A stretch of 64,000 nt of DNA from the NCBI GenBank assembly GCA_020637675.1, contig JACKKD010000003.1, forward strand, positions 248,001 through 312,000, in the 5' to 3' direction. Position numbers and translations under genes: made by a program. The notes beneath the pieces are model-generated. The model saw only the letters and a program-made list of their open reading frames with translations. It did not search any database and had not been told where the DNA came from. Origin of the DNA: Paracoccaceae bacterium (lineage in GTDB: Bacteria > Pseudomonadota > Alphaproteobacteria > Rhodobacterales > Rhodobacteraceae). Of this stretch, positions 26,041-35,123 are shown piece by piece (the stretch's first letter is position 1; every line of letters begins with the position of its first letter).

Positions 26041-28985
26041 CCCACGTCCTCCGGCGTCGAGGGGGAGGCCATCTCCCACTCGCCGAAGCGGGCCAGATGG
26101 TCGTAGTCACCGGCGGCGAGTGTTCCGAATACGGCGCGGCGAGACGTATATCCGGTCGTGCGACGCGCGAAAGCTCCGATGAGCCGGTGCAGCGACGCCC
26201 ACGCCTCGGCCAGGATGTCCCGGTCGATCGGGACGACCGCTTCCTTGCCCTCGCCGCCAAGCTGGATGTAGGTCGCGCCCTCGACGCCACGCGGTCCGAG
26301 GGCGGCGAAGGCGCCGCGCTCGGCCATGGCTGCCTCAAGGAGAAGCTGCTTGTCGAAGGTTCGCTGCTGCTTGGAACTCGGCGGCGTGCCGGACTTGTAG
26401 TCGTAGATGTGGACACGGCCATCGCTCAGGAGGTCGATGCGGTCGGGTCGGGCCGTGAGGGTGAACGCGACGCCCTCCAACGGGACGGAGCCCTTCTCTT
26501 CGATGATCGCGGGCACACCCCTTGTCGCTCTCAGGGATTCCGCCGCCACGAAGGCGGGTGCAATCCGCGCAATTCGCATGCGCCAGAGGCGCTGGGCGCT
26601 GGGCCAGGGGACCTGATCGGCCAGCACCGACCCGGTCACGGCGAGAAGACGTGCCTTGGCCTCGGCCACAGTCTCACCCGAAGGACGTTCTCGTACGAAG
26701 CGGGCGACAATGTCATGCAGGGTCTCGCCCCGCATCCTGGCATCGGGTCGGCCGCTCAGGGGGTCGAGTGGATAGAGACGCAGGATGTGCCGGGCGTAGA
26801 TGGCGTAGGGGTCGCGGATGAGCGTCGAGATGCCGGTCACCGCCAGGCTCCCGGGGCGGGCGCCGACCGGCGGGCGCGGCGCGGGTCGCGGGGCTGGGGG
26901 AACGCGCGCTGCGGGCGTTTCGAGCGCCGCCGCGAGGCCCAGCCAGTACCGGCCCCGGGCGCGCATTGCCTCCAGCGCTTCGGGGCCATCCTGGTCGGCA
27001 AGACCGGCGAGCAGGTTGGTCAGCCTTGCGAGCCACCGTGACGGCACCGTCTCTGCCTCCTCGTCGCGGACGGCGCGGGAAAGGACGACCTCGACCGCTG
27101 CCGCTGCCTGCTGGAAGTCATGGGCGGAGAGCCCGATCTGCCGCTCGGGCAGCAGAAGCCCTGCCTTGAGCCGCATCTGCCGCGAGAGCCAAGGATCGGG
27201 TGCGGGCGGGGCGGGCCAGATGCCTTCGTTCAGTCCGGCAAGGATGGTCAGGTCCGCCCCCCCGGTGCGGACCTCGAGCGTGCCACGAATGGCAACCAGT
27301 GGGTGCGCTTCCGGTCCCTGCCGGACGTTACCGGCCGAGAGGAGCCTGGTCACCATTTCGACGTAGTCCGTTGGCGAGAAGTCGGCGCCATGCACGGCTT
27401 CGCGCCGCAACTCCTCCATCACGCTGCGCGCAAGCTCACCGGCTTCGCGCCGCCAAAGCTCGCTTGCCTCAACGTTCCCGCCTGGCCCCGCGGCAATGGC
27501 ACCGGCGAGCGCCAGATGCGCGTCTACACAGGCGCAAAGCGTACTGTCTGCCGGGCGGGTGGCGCTAGCGAGGATCGTCCCCACCCATTCCGCCCAGGCA
27601 AGGCGCTTGGACTCGCCCTTCCGGGCCGCCCAGACGGAAAGGGCCGCCGCAGTCGGAAAAGCGGGGCCATGACGTCGCAGGTGAAGTTCCAGATCGCGCG
27701 TGAACCGCAGATGCGATCCGCGATCACCGGCGCCCGTCGCCGCGAGCGGGTGCTTCAGAAGCACGATCAGCGCTTCGGCAGACACCGGCCGCCCGAAAAG
27801 TTGCGCGACGTGACGCAGGAATCGGCCCGGCGCGGATTGCACCAGCGGCCTGCCGGCGCTGTCGTCCGGGATGATTCCCCAGCGGTCCAACGCGGCCGTG
27901 ACACGGCGGGCGAGCACGCGGTCGGGCGTCACGAGGTGCGCGCGCCGACCGTCCTCGGCCGCCTTGCGCAGACGAAGCGCGATGGCGAGCGCCTCGGCCC
28001 GCGGGTCGGGGGCCTCGATGAGATCGAGCCGCTCGGTGGCGGGAAGAAGCGGGCCAAGCGCGGCCCCCTCCCGGATCCATTGGTCGGTCACCGGCGCCGG
28101 CCGGAGCGACAGCGAGATCAGCCGGTTCCGGGCGGGGTCGGTTGGCGGCGTCCCGGCCCATCTGCCGACAGCGGATGGCGTGACGCCGAGCGCCCGGGTC
28201 AGCGCGAGGAACCGGTACTGCGGATGGTCCTCGTTGGGAACTGGCCCGGCGTGAAGGCTGTCCCAGGCAAAGCCGGGCATGTCGAAGTCGAACCCGGGCA
28301 GCACGACAGCGCCATTCGGCAGCCTCGCCGCCGCGCGCATCAGAAGCTGCGTCGCTCCGCGCGACCCGGTGGAGCCCGCGATGATCACCGGGTCGGGCGG
28401 CGGGCAATTGACCCATCGATCTGCCAGCGCCTCGGCGATCCGCCTCTGCCGCGCCTCCGCATCCGGCGTGGCATCGACCGCGAAGTAGCGCGAGACGATG
28501 CGGATGAAGGCGAGACTGCGCTCCCAGTGCGCGGCATGATCTTCGGCGAGATCGGCCGCATCGAGCGCCGCAGGTGTCACCCCTTCGCCCTGCATCTCGT
28601 CCATGAGCGCGGCGAGGCTCTCGGCAAGATCGAAGACGGCTGTTCCGGCCGCAAAATCCGCCTCGCGCCGGACAAGTTCGGCGACCAGCCGGGCGAGTTC
28701 GAGCCGACGCCTGAGTGGCGGCACTGCTGGCGGCACGCCGGGCATCGGAGTGCGGCCGAGATCGGTGACGATCCTGAGCCGCGGAAGCAAGCGTGCGCCG
28801 CGCGCATCAAACGCGGTACGGACGGCCGAGAGCATGCGCGCGGTGTTGAGATAGACAGTCACGCGCGCGATGGCCTCGGGCGCAGCGCTCGCCATCCGCG
28901 CGAGAAGACCGTCGACGAAGGCCGCGGGAAAATCCACTCCGGGCGGCAAGCCGTAAAGCTTCACCTCTGCGTCGTGGTCAATCAC
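26037..28985 (-). CDS. addB: Double-strand break repair protein AddB
   Basis: 982 residues, AddB of the alphaproteobacterial type. It lacks an obvious functional Walker A at the N-terminus but keeps a helicase-like fold. The C-terminal PD-(D/E)XK nuclease has a signature at VHIYDYKSGTPPSSKQ. Typical central blocks include LAGLNEGIWPAPP and DPWLSRQMR. The start is GTG at 28985, eight bases inside the end of murU, with a GGGGGAAC ribosome-binding site. Subunit of the AddAB complex with the next gene. Confidence 0.93.
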   Translation of the reverse strand: MIDHDAEVKLYGLPPGVDFPAAFVDGLLARMASAAPEAIARVTVYLNTARMLSAVRTAFDARGARLLPRLRIVTDLGRTPMPGVPPAVPPLRRRLELARLVAELVRREADFAAGTAVFDLAESLAALMDEMQGEGVTPAALDAADLAEDHAAHWERSLAFIRIVSRYFAVDATPDAEARQRRIAEALADRWVNCPPPDPVIIAGSTGSRGATQLLMRAAARLPNGAVVLPGFDFDMPGFAWDSLHAGPVPNEDHPQYRFLALTRALGVTPSAVGRWAGTPPTDPARNRLISLSLRPAPVTDQWIREGAALGPLLPATERLDLIEAPDPRAEALAIALRLRKAAEDGRRAHLVTPDRVLARRVTAALDRWGIIPDDSAGRPLVQSAPGRFLRHVAQLFGRPVSAEALIVLLKHPLAATGAGDRGSHLRFTRDLELHLRRHGPAFPTAAALSVWAARKGESKRLAWAEWVGTILASATRPADSTLCACVDAHLALAGAIAAGPGGNVEASELWRREAGELARSVMEELRREAVHGADFSPTDYVEMVTRLLSAGNVRQGPEAHPLVAIRGTLEVRTGGADLTILAGLNEGIWPAPPAPDPWLSRQMRLKAGLLLPERQIGLSAHDFQQAAAAVEVVLSRAVRDEEAETVPSRWLARLTNLLAGLADQDGPEALEAMRARGRYWLGLAAALETPAARVPPAPRPAPRPPVGARPGSLAVTGISTLIRDPYAIYARHILRLYPLDPLSGRPDARMRGETLHDIVARFVRERPSGETVAEAKARLLAVTGSVLADQVPWPSAQRLWRMRIARIAPAFVAAESLRATRGVPAIIEEKGSVPLEGVAFTLTARPDRIDLLSDGRVHIYDYKSGTPPSSKQQRTFDKQLLLEAAMAERGAFAALGPRGVEGATYIQLGGEGKEAVVPIDRDILAEAWASLHRLIGAFARRTTGYTSRRAVFGTLAAGDYDHLARFGEWEMASPSTPEDVG

Positions 28986-29670
28986 GCCCGTTCCCCCGCA
29001 AGAGCGCCTCGGCCAGCGGAATCGACTCCGGCCGACCCACGTCGCACCAGCCGCCGACATGGACGGTGCCGAAGAGCCGCCCGCCCGCCGCCATCTCGTT
29101 CCAGAGCCGGTTCAGCGAGAAGACCCGCTCTCCGACCCGGCCGAGGCCGTCCGTCTTCACGATCCCCGCCCCGGTGTAGACAAAGCCGCGCCCGCGCCGG
29201 ATGCGCCCGTCGGCACAGAGATCGAAATCGCCCGCGCCGGTGTGGCCGGTCGCCGCCTCGCGCGGAACGAGGAGGAGGAGCCCATCCATCGGGTCCGGCC
29301 GCCAGGCGGTGCGCAGCTCTTCGATCGGGTTGGCGCCGGTCCAGACCGCGTCAGTGTTCAGCGTGAAGACGGGACCCTCCCCCAGCAGGGGAAGCGCATT
29401 CAGAAGCCCGCCGCCGGTTTCCAGGATCAGCGGCGTCTCGTCCGAGAACCGGATGCCCGGGCGCATGGAAAGGTGTCGAACGATCTGGTCGGGAAGATAA
29501 TGCAGGTTGGCGACAACATCGCGGATGCCGGCACCGTCCAGCACAGCCAGAGCGTGGTCGAGCAACGTGTGCCCGCCGACCTCGATCAGGGGCTTTGGCC
29601 GGTCCTGCGTGAGAGAACCCATGCGGGTGCCAAAGCCGGCCGTGAAGAGCATCGCGGCACTGGGGTTCAT
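28978..29670 (-). CDS. murU: N-acetylmuramate-1-phosphate uridylyltransferase (MurU-like nucleotidyltransferase)
   Basis: 230 residues. Nucleotidyltransferase signature AMLFTAGFGTRMGSLTQDRPKPLIEV at the N-terminus, with NTDAVW as the metal-binding aspartate block and GGWCDVGRPE near the end. In the anabolic peptidoglycan-recycling route MurU joins UTP and MurNAc-1-phosphate to give UDP-MurNAc. The direct neighbour AmgK makes MurNAc-1-phosphate, which supports MurU over other sugar nucleotidyltransferases. Overlaps amgK (29667) by four bases and addB by eight. Confidence 0.88.
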   Translation of the reverse strand: MNPSAAMLFTAGFGTRMGSLTQDRPKPLIEVGGHTLLDHALAVLDGAGIRDVVANLHYLPDQIVRHLSMRPGIRFSDETPLILETGGGLLNALPLLGEGPVFTLNTDAVWTGANPIEELRTAWRPDPMDGLLLLVPREAATGHTGAGDFDLCADGRIRRGRGFVYTGAGIVKTDGLGRVGERVFSLNRLWNEMAAGGRLFGTVHVGGWCDVGRPESIPLAEALLRGNGRD

Positions 29671-30671
29671 CCCGATCCCCCTGCGAGCCGGGCGATGCGT
29701 TGCGGTGTCGGCGCAGGCAGGCCGGCACGGACGGCTGCGGCAAGCCCGGCCAATTCCGGATGCAGCAGATTGCGCTCCAGCGCAGCCCAGACGCGGGGCA
29801 GGTATGCGAGGTAGTGCGGCTTGCGGTCGCGCTGGGCGAGACGGGCGAAGACGCCGACGATCCGCAGCGCCCGCTGCGCGCCGAGGAGCGAGTAGGTCGC
29901 CGTGAAGCCTTCCATCTCAAATCCCCGCGCTGCCACGTAGCGCGCGATCATCGCCTCCTCGGTCCCCTTGGCAAGATCGCGCCGTGCGTCCTGCAGAAGC
30001 GACACGAGGTCGTAGGCCGGGTGGGTCACGACGGCGTCCTGAAAGTCGAGCAGCCCAAGCCGCGCATGGCCCCCGCGGTCGGGGAGCCAGATCAGGTTCT
30101 CGGAATGGAAGTCACGCAACGACAGGACCGGCGTGGCATGGTTCAGCCGGTCATACAGTTCCTTGACCAGTTCCGGCAGGGCGTATGCGGCTGCGCTCGA
30201 AGCCGCGCCGATTCCGCGCAGATACCAATCCGGTGTAAGTGCCGTCAGCCCGGCAAGCGCAGGCCCGTCGAGCGCCGCGGCGAAGGCCGGCGGCCGATGG
30301 CGATGAAGGTCCGAGAGGAAGTCTGTCGCGGCGGCATAGATCGTCCGTTCCCGGTCCGGCGCCGATGCAAGCAACCGGGCGACCAGCGCGTCGCCGAGAT
30401 CTTCGAGCAGAAGCAACCCCCTCGCGTGATCCCCGGCCAGGATCCGCGGAGCGGAGTAGCCCCGGTCGCAGAGCCACCGATCCATCAACTCGAAGCGCCG
30501 CGTGTCTTCGCCGCGCTCCGGCGGGGCGTCCATGAGCACTGCGCTTTGCGCACCCAGCCTCAACCGCTCGTATCGCCGCGCGGAGGCGTCCCCGGCGAGC
30601 GGCGCGCGGTCTGCGGCATCCCAGCCTGCGGCGGCGAGAAAGGCTGCGATGTCCCTTCCGCGATCACTCAT
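29667..30671 (-). CDS. amgK: Anomeric MurNAc/GlcNAc kinase AmgK (APH-fold)
   Basis: 334 residues with an aminoglycoside-phosphotransferase fold: catalytic loop SLRDFHSENLIWLP and metal-binding LLDFQDAVVTHPAYDLVSLLQDARR. AmgK phosphorylates MurNAc and GlcNAc at the anomeric carbon, feeding MurU. The start is ATG at 30671, which overlaps the tsaE stop by eight bases. A longer open frame exists upstream but lies antisense-free inside tsaE and is not protein-like. The cluster gives the cell a way to remake UDP-MurNAc without de novo MurA/MurB, which is known to confer fosfomycin tolerance in Pseudomonas. Confidence 0.88.
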   Translation of the reverse strand: MSDRGRDIAAFLAAAGWDAADRAPLAGDASARRYERLRLGAQSAVLMDAPPERGEDTRRFELMDRWLCDRGYSAPRILAGDHARGLLLLEDLGDALVARLLASAPDRERTIYAAATDFLSDLHRHRPPAFAAALDGPALAGLTALTPDWYLRGIGAASSAAAYALPELVKELYDRLNHATPVLSLRDFHSENLIWLPDRGGHARLGLLDFQDAVVTHPAYDLVSLLQDARRDLAKGTEEAMIARYVAARGFEMEGFTATYSLLGAQRALRIVGVFARLAQRDRKPHYLAYLPRVWAALERNLLHPELAGLAAAVRAGLPAPTPQRIARLAGGSG

Positions 30672-31185
30672 CGGCGCGCCACTCCCCTTCCGCGAGTGCG
30701 GCGAGTACCGGGGCCCAGCGGGAGGCGGACGCCGAAATCGATACGTCCCGTTCGGCGTCCCCGCCTGATGCTGGCGAAAGCGTGATCGCCAGCGCGCCCG
30801 AGGGGCAGGCATCGCCCAGCCGGTCGGGCCATTCGACCAGGCAGATGGCTTCTTCGAACGCGTCCTCCAGGCCAAGTGCTGCAACCTCGTCGGCTCCGCC
30901 GAGGCGGTAAAGGTCCGCGTGCCAGATTTCGACCGGCCCCGCATCATAGACCTGTACCAGTGTGAAGGTCGGCGACGGCACGTCCTCGGAGCGGCCAAGG
31001 TCGGCCAGGCGCGATTGGATGAGGCCGCGGCAGAAATGCGACTTCCCTGCCCCGATGGCGCCCTCCAGCAGAACCGTATCGCCCGCTCCGAGCCGGGCGC
31101 CCAGCCAGCGCGCAAGCCGCGTCGTCTCCTCGGGCGAGCCAACGGTGAGGTGGACGGTTCGGACAAGGGGCGCGGCATCGCTCAT
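30664..31185 (-). CDS. tsaE: tRNA threonylcarbamoyladenosine biosynthesis ATPase TsaE
   Basis: 173 residues. P-loop ATPase with Walker A EGAIGAGKSHF (about 41-51), SPTFTLVQVYD and IWHADLYRLGGADE, all standard TsaE blocks. It binds TsaD/TsaB to complete t6A37 in ANN-decoding tRNAs; its partner TsaD is encoded separately at 42391-43488. Sits between the divL-like gene (38 bases upstream) and amgK (overlapping). Confidence 0.94.
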   Translation of the reverse strand: MSDAAPLVRTVHLTVGSPEETTRLARWLGARLGAGDTVLLEGAIGAGKSHFCRGLIQSRLADLGRSEDVPSPTFTLVQVYDAGPVEIWHADLYRLGGADEVAALGLEDAFEEAICLVEWPDRLGDACPSGALAITLSPASGGDAERDVSISASASRWAPVLAALAEGEWRADE

Positions 31186-31223
31186 GTGGCGACTTTACCG
31201 GCCCCGCCCCTGCCCGCAAGGGA

Positions 31224-32822
31224 TCAGACGACGGCCGCCCCGCGCACCATATGGTCCCCGCGTCGGATCCGGCGCCCGCGGCGAAGAGGCGGTCGTGCCA
31301 CCGGTGGCCGCGCGAATGCGACGAGTGTCGCCCCGCCCGGAAGCGGCACGACCCGGCAGACGAGCACATCTCCACCAAGGAGGCGGAGGTCGGCGGTCCA
31401 CGCGGCCCGCTCCTCCATTGCCAGCACGAAATCACGGATGTCGCCGAAGGCCGGATCGGGCTTTGACACCTCCTGCCAGCGCCGGATCGAATCCACGACG
31501 GTGACCTTCCCGAGCGTCAGCGCAGGCTCGACACCCCAAAGCGTATCGTAGGCGCTGTTAGAAAGGATGAGTTCGCCCGCCGGCGAGAAGACGACGATCG
31601 CCTCCTCGACCGTGTCGACAACGGCCTGTCCAAGCTCGATCTCCGACCGGAAGCGGCGCGTGAGAGTGATCTCCGCGGTGATGTCTTCGAGAAGGAAGGC
31701 CACAGCCCCGTCCGGATGCGGCCGCCCTACAACGTGATAGGTCTGGCCCGAGGGCAGCGTCCATGTATCCTCGTAGAGCCCGCGAGACGCCTGTTTTTCC
31801 AGATCCATCATCTGCTGGCGCCAGCTCGCGTAATCCTTCGGTTCGGGGATTACCTGGCGTTCGCGCAGCCGGTCAAGAAAGGCATGGAGCGTGGGCCGCG
31901 CCGATAGGAACTCCACTTCGGCACCGGTTAGATCGACGAGCGCCGGGTTGAACAGCGCAAGTTGTCGCTGGCGATCGAAGATCGCGAGGCCGATCGGCAG
32001 GTGCGCGAAGGTCTTGCTGAGCGTCTGCACGAATTCTCGCAGCGACCCTTCGGCCTTGACCGCGGCATCGGCCGGCAGCGCGTAATGCACGATACCGTTC
32101 GGCAGCCGCTGGCTATGGCAGTCGAACCAAAGTGCCGCGCGTTCGCCGATGGGCGCGAGTACCTGCCGTCTTGGCGTGTCGCCGGCAACACCGGCGAGGG
32201 GAAAGAGCGCCGGAACGGGCCAGGTCAGCGTATCCTCTCCGTCATCACGTTGCTCGGCGACAGCATCGAGGTAGGCATGATTTGCCCAGACCACATCGCC
32301 CTGATCGTCGGTGCGCCAGATGAGGACCGGAGCGGCCGCGAGCGTATCACGCAACGCGGCCAGTTCGGATTCCTGGGCCTTGTGGCTCAGTGCATCGACG
32401 AGCACCCCCTGACCTTCGGCAGAAAGGTCAGTCACGGTCAGCCGTGCGAGTTGGCCGAGCCACTCGGCCCGCACGCGAAGATCGCCACTCGCGTCCCGCA
32501 ACGCAAGCTCACCACGCTCCGCGAGCGAGCGCATTTCCGCGTCGAATCCCCTGAGGCGCTGGGAAAGGTAACCGGACAGGCGCGCCCATTCCGACCCCGG
32601 GCCCGGGATGGCGCCTAGCAGTTCCCGAGCGGTGCCCGTTGCGTCGACGAGATCCTTGTCGTCAAAGAGAAAGACCGCCTGCTCAAGCGACCCGTCCACG
32701 CGGGCCAAGGCCGGCTTTCGGCGGCCTGCGTTCGGCCAAGAAGAGAGCAAGAGCAAAGCGACCAGAGCGGCCGCGATCGACGTCGCCACGACGACCGCCG
32801 CAAGCATGAGCGGAGTAACCAT
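31224..32822 (-). CDS. divL: Membrane-anchored multi-PAS protein without kinase domain, DivL-like
   Basis: 532 residues. One N-terminal transmembrane helix (about 5-28) is followed by three PAS-type regions (near PVLIWRTDDQGDVVWANHAY; PIGLAIFDRQRQLALFNPAL with the PAS_7 block; EAIVVFSPAGELILSNSAYD). No dimerisation-histidine or HATPase motifs are found, so it cannot be a working histidine kinase. In Rhodobacter capsulatus the cell-cycle/GTA regulator DivL is described as a PAS-domain protein, and I recall it lying near regB; position and form fit, hence the symbol. A perfect CtrA box lies 59 bases upstream. The alternative is an unrelated PAS sensor left from a kinase fusion. Confidence 0.6.
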   Translation of the reverse strand: MVTPLMLAAVVVATSIAAALVALLLLSSWPNAGRRKPALARVDGSLEQAVFLFDDKDLVDATGTARELLGAIPGPGSEWARLSGYLSQRLRGFDAEMRSLAERGELALRDASGDLRVRAEWLGQLARLTVTDLSAEGQGVLVDALSHKAQESELAALRDTLAAAPVLIWRTDDQGDVVWANHAYLDAVAEQRDDGEDTLTWPVPALFPLAGVAGDTPRRQVLAPIGERAALWFDCHSQRLPNGIVHYALPADAAVKAEGSLREFVQTLSKTFAHLPIGLAIFDRQRQLALFNPALVDLTGAEVEFLSARPTLHAFLDRLRERQVIPEPKDYASWRQQMMDLEKQASRGLYEDTWTLPSGQTYHVVGRPHPDGAVAFLLEDITAEITLTRRFRSEIELGQAVVDTVEEAIVVFSPAGELILSNSAYDTLWGVEPALTLGKVTVVDSIRRWQEVSKPDPAFGDIRDFVLAMEERAAWTADLRLLGGDVLVCRVVPLPGGATLVAFARPPVARPPLRRGRRIRRGDHMVRGAAVV

Positions 32823-32878
32823 CTGTCCCGTCCTTCCCGTCGGGGTCTTTGCCCCTTGGCAGCAAGGTTCCCTTGAGG

Positions 32879-32894
32879 GGTTAACGGGGCGTTA
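32879..32894 (+). repeat. 16-base repeat GGTTAACGGGGCGTTA, copy 1
   Basis: Identical 16-mer also occurs at 40095-40110. Both copies are intergenic and both carry the CtrA-like TTAA-N7-TTA core, so a shared regulator is a better explanation than chance. Confidence 0.7.
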
Positions 32895-32895
32895 A
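32881..32895. promoter_or_regulatory. CtrA box upstream of the divL-like gene
   Basis: TTAA-CGGGGCG-TTAA: an exact TTAA-N7-TTAA CtrA consensus, itself a palindrome with CG arms. It is centred about 65 bases ahead of the divL-like ATG (32822) and 35 bases beyond the regB stop. It probably controls the divL-like/tsaE/amgK/murU/addB/addA/trxA operon. Confidence 0.65.
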
Positions 32896-32928
32896 TCACA
32901 CAACCTTCTGGCGAATTGATGGCGCAAC

Positions 32929-34341
32929 TCAAATGACAATATGGCGGTTTTCTCCCAATCCTCCCGATTTCGGCACCTCAATCCGCTCTCGGGGCCAGCG
33001 AACGGTCACTACAGCGCCAGATCTTGCCGGCCGTTCATCCTCTGTCAGGAAGGGGTCGAACGCATTGGCGAAGCTGAGCCGCGCACCGGTTCTTTCGAGA
33101 AGCGTCTTGGCTATGAAGAGTCCGAGACCCATCCCGTCATACTCCGGACGGCGCTCCGCGGCGTCTTCACGCCGGCGCAGCAGGTAGGGGTCGCCGATCC
33201 GTCCGAGAAGGTGGGCCGGAAAACCTTCGCCGTCGTCGGCAATCACGACGGTGATGTCGCGGTCGCTCCAGTCGGCATCAACCCAAACCTCGGCCCGGGC
33301 GAAATCGACCGCGTTCTGGACGAGGTTCCGCAGTCCGTGGATGATCTCGGGTTTGCGCTGGACATGCGGTTGCGGCTCACTGGTGCCGGGCACATCGCCG
33401 AGGTCGAAATGCAGGGCCTTGCCACGACCGAGGTGGGGTTCTGCTGCCTCGCGGACAATCATCGAAATAGGCGCCGACCGCATATGTTGGTCGACCTTTC
33501 CGGCACGGCCCATCGACCGCAGTATGTCGCGGCAGCGGTCGGCCTGATCGCGGATCAGTTCCGCGTCACTCCGTAGCTCCGGTCGATCGGCGAGATCGTG
33601 CGCCAGTTCGACGCTGGCGAGCTTGATCGTGGCGAGCGGCGTCCCGAGTTCATGCGCGGCTGCGGCGATCACGCCGCCGAGATCGGTCAACTTCTGCTCG
33701 CGCGCGAGCGCCATCTGCGTTGCAAGAAGCGCGTCTCCCATCAATCGTATCTCGGACGCGACGCGACGGGCGTATAGACCGAGGAAGACGACTCCGATCA
33801 CGATGGCAAGCCAGAAGCCGAAGCCGAAGACCGCCGGCACCGCGATGACATCGCCGCTTCGGGTACGGAGCGGTACGTGGACGAACGCGACGAGGGTTAC
33901 GAGCGCGATCGTCACAAGTCCGAGGAGCACCGTCGCGCGTGCCTGAAGTGCGGTTGCGGCAATTGTGGCTGGCGCGAGCATCAGGAGCGCGAACGGGTTG
34001 TCGAGGCCGCCGGTGAAGTAAAGGAGGAGCGCGAGCTGAGAGGTGTCGAACAGGAGCGTCAGCATCGCGGCCGCTTCGCCCAGTCGCGTGTTCTGGGGAA
34101 AGGCGAATCCGGCTGCAAGGTTCACGACCACGGCAGCGCCGACCACGAGGAAGCAGACCGCGAGATCGAGGTCGATTGCATAGAATCGCCATGCGACATA
34201 GATCGCCGAAGCTTGGCCCAGGATTGCCGTCCAGCGCAGGAGCACGAGAGTCCTGAGCCGGACCCAGTCACCTCTCCCGGAAAAACCCATCGAGTCCAAC
34301 GGGTCAGTCGGTGCATTCGACCCTGCGGCCGGCTGGCTCAT
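32929..34341 (-). CDS. regB: Redox sensor histidine kinase RegB (PrrB)
   Basis: 470 residues. Six transmembrane helices lie in residues 30-190, including the quinone-sensing heptad GGLDNPF at 111-117. The H-box AAHELGTPLATIK places the phosphorylated histidine at 230. The redox-active cysteine is conserved in DQADRCRDILRSMG at 270. A HATPase domain (DDGEGFP, GMGLGLFIAKTLLERTGA) follows. RegB responds to quinone redox state and oxygen by phosphorylating RegA, governing photosynthesis, CO2 and N2 fixation and respiration genes in purple bacteria. Divergent from senC-regA, as in Rhodobacter. Confidence 0.95.
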   Translation of the reverse strand: MSQPAAGSNAPTDPLDSMGFSGRGDWVRLRTLVLLRWTAILGQASAIYVAWRFYAIDLDLAVCFLVVGAAVVVNLAAGFAFPQNTRLGEAAAMLTLLFDTSQLALLLYFTGGLDNPFALLMLAPATIAATALQARATVLLGLVTIALVTLVAFVHVPLRTRSGDVIAVPAVFGFGFWLAIVIGVVFLGLYARRVASEIRLMGDALLATQMALAREQKLTDLGGVIAAAAHELGTPLATIKLASVELAHDLADRPELRSDAELIRDQADRCRDILRSMGRAGKVDQHMRSAPISMIVREAAEPHLGRGKALHFDLGDVPGTSEPQPHVQRKPEIIHGLRNLVQNAVDFARAEVWVDADWSDRDITVVIADDGEGFPAHLLGRIGDPYLLRRREDAAERRPEYDGMGLGLFIAKTLLERTGARLSFANAFDPFLTEDERPARSGAVVTVRWPRERIEVPKSGGLGENRHIVI

Positions 34342-34432
34342 GATCGGTCCTGTTGTCGCATTCCGGCGCTTGTGAATTGATAGTCCCCGGACAATCGGCG
34401 ATCAATGGCGCCGCACACTTCGGGGAAGAACC

Positions 34433-35062
34433 ATGTCTGTTTCCACCAAGAGCTATGCCATTGCCGCGGCGTCGGTCGCAGTCATCGGGCTCGTCGCGAT
34501 CTATGCCGTCAGTATCAACGGCACAGGTGACCGTTTTGAGCAGTGCCGCAACGGCGCCGTCGGTGGCGGCAGTGTCGGCGGACCATTCACGCTGACGGAT
34601 GAGAACGGCCGGCGTGTCACCGACAAGGACGTTCTGGCCGGACCCAGCCTCGTCTATTTCGGCTACACCTTCTGTCCGGACATCTGTCCTGCCGATACTG
34701 CGCGCAATGCGGAAGCGGTCGATGCGCTCGAAGAAAAGGGCTACGAGGTGACCCCGGTAATGATTTCGGTCGACCCGGCACGCGACACGCCCGAAGTCCT
34801 GAAGGAATGGACCGACTACATCCACCCGCGGATGATCGGGTTGACTGGTTCGCCGGAGGAAATCGCAGCGGTCGCAAAGGAATACCGCACCTATTACAAG
34901 GTTCCCGAAAACCCGACGGACGAGTTTTACATCGTCGATCACATGACCCAGACTTACCTTATGTTGCCGGGTTACGGCTTCGTGGAATTCTTCACCCGCG
35001 ATACGACGCCGGAAGACATCGCCGACCGCACGGCATGCTTCATCGAAGCCGCGCGGGAGTGA
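34433..35062 (+). CDS. senC: Copper chaperone SenC/PrrC (Sco1 family)
   Basis: 209 residues with one N-terminal membrane anchor (about 8-28), then a thioredoxin-like Sco domain in the periplasm. Copper ligands: Cys81 and Cys85 in FCPDICP, and His170 in IVDHMTQ. It delivers copper to the CuA site of cytochrome oxidase and influences signalling through RegB. First gene of the senC-regA-hvrA cluster, divergent from regB across a 91-base gap. Confidence 0.95.
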   Translation: MSVSTKSYAIAAASVAVIGLVAIYAVSINGTGDRFEQCRNGAVGGGSVGGPFTLTDENGRRVTDKDVLAGPSLVYFGYTFCPDICPADTARNAEAVDALEEKGYEVTPVMISVDPARDTPEVLKEWTDYIHPRMIGLTGSPEEIAAVAKEYRTYYKVPENPTDEFYIVDHMTQTYLMLPGYGFVEFFTRDTTPEDIADRTACFIEAARE

Positions 35063-35123
35063 AATTGACCGCTGCCGCCTGACGCTCTAGAACCGGAAAC
35101 AGGACAAGAGGAAAGAGGCGCTC

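Noticed and set aside
34342..34432. RegA-binding or FnrL site between regB and senC
   Set aside because: GTCGC and GGCGC occur five bases apart but as direct, not inverted, elements, and TTGAT...ATCAA has the wrong spacing; too weak to report as a feature.
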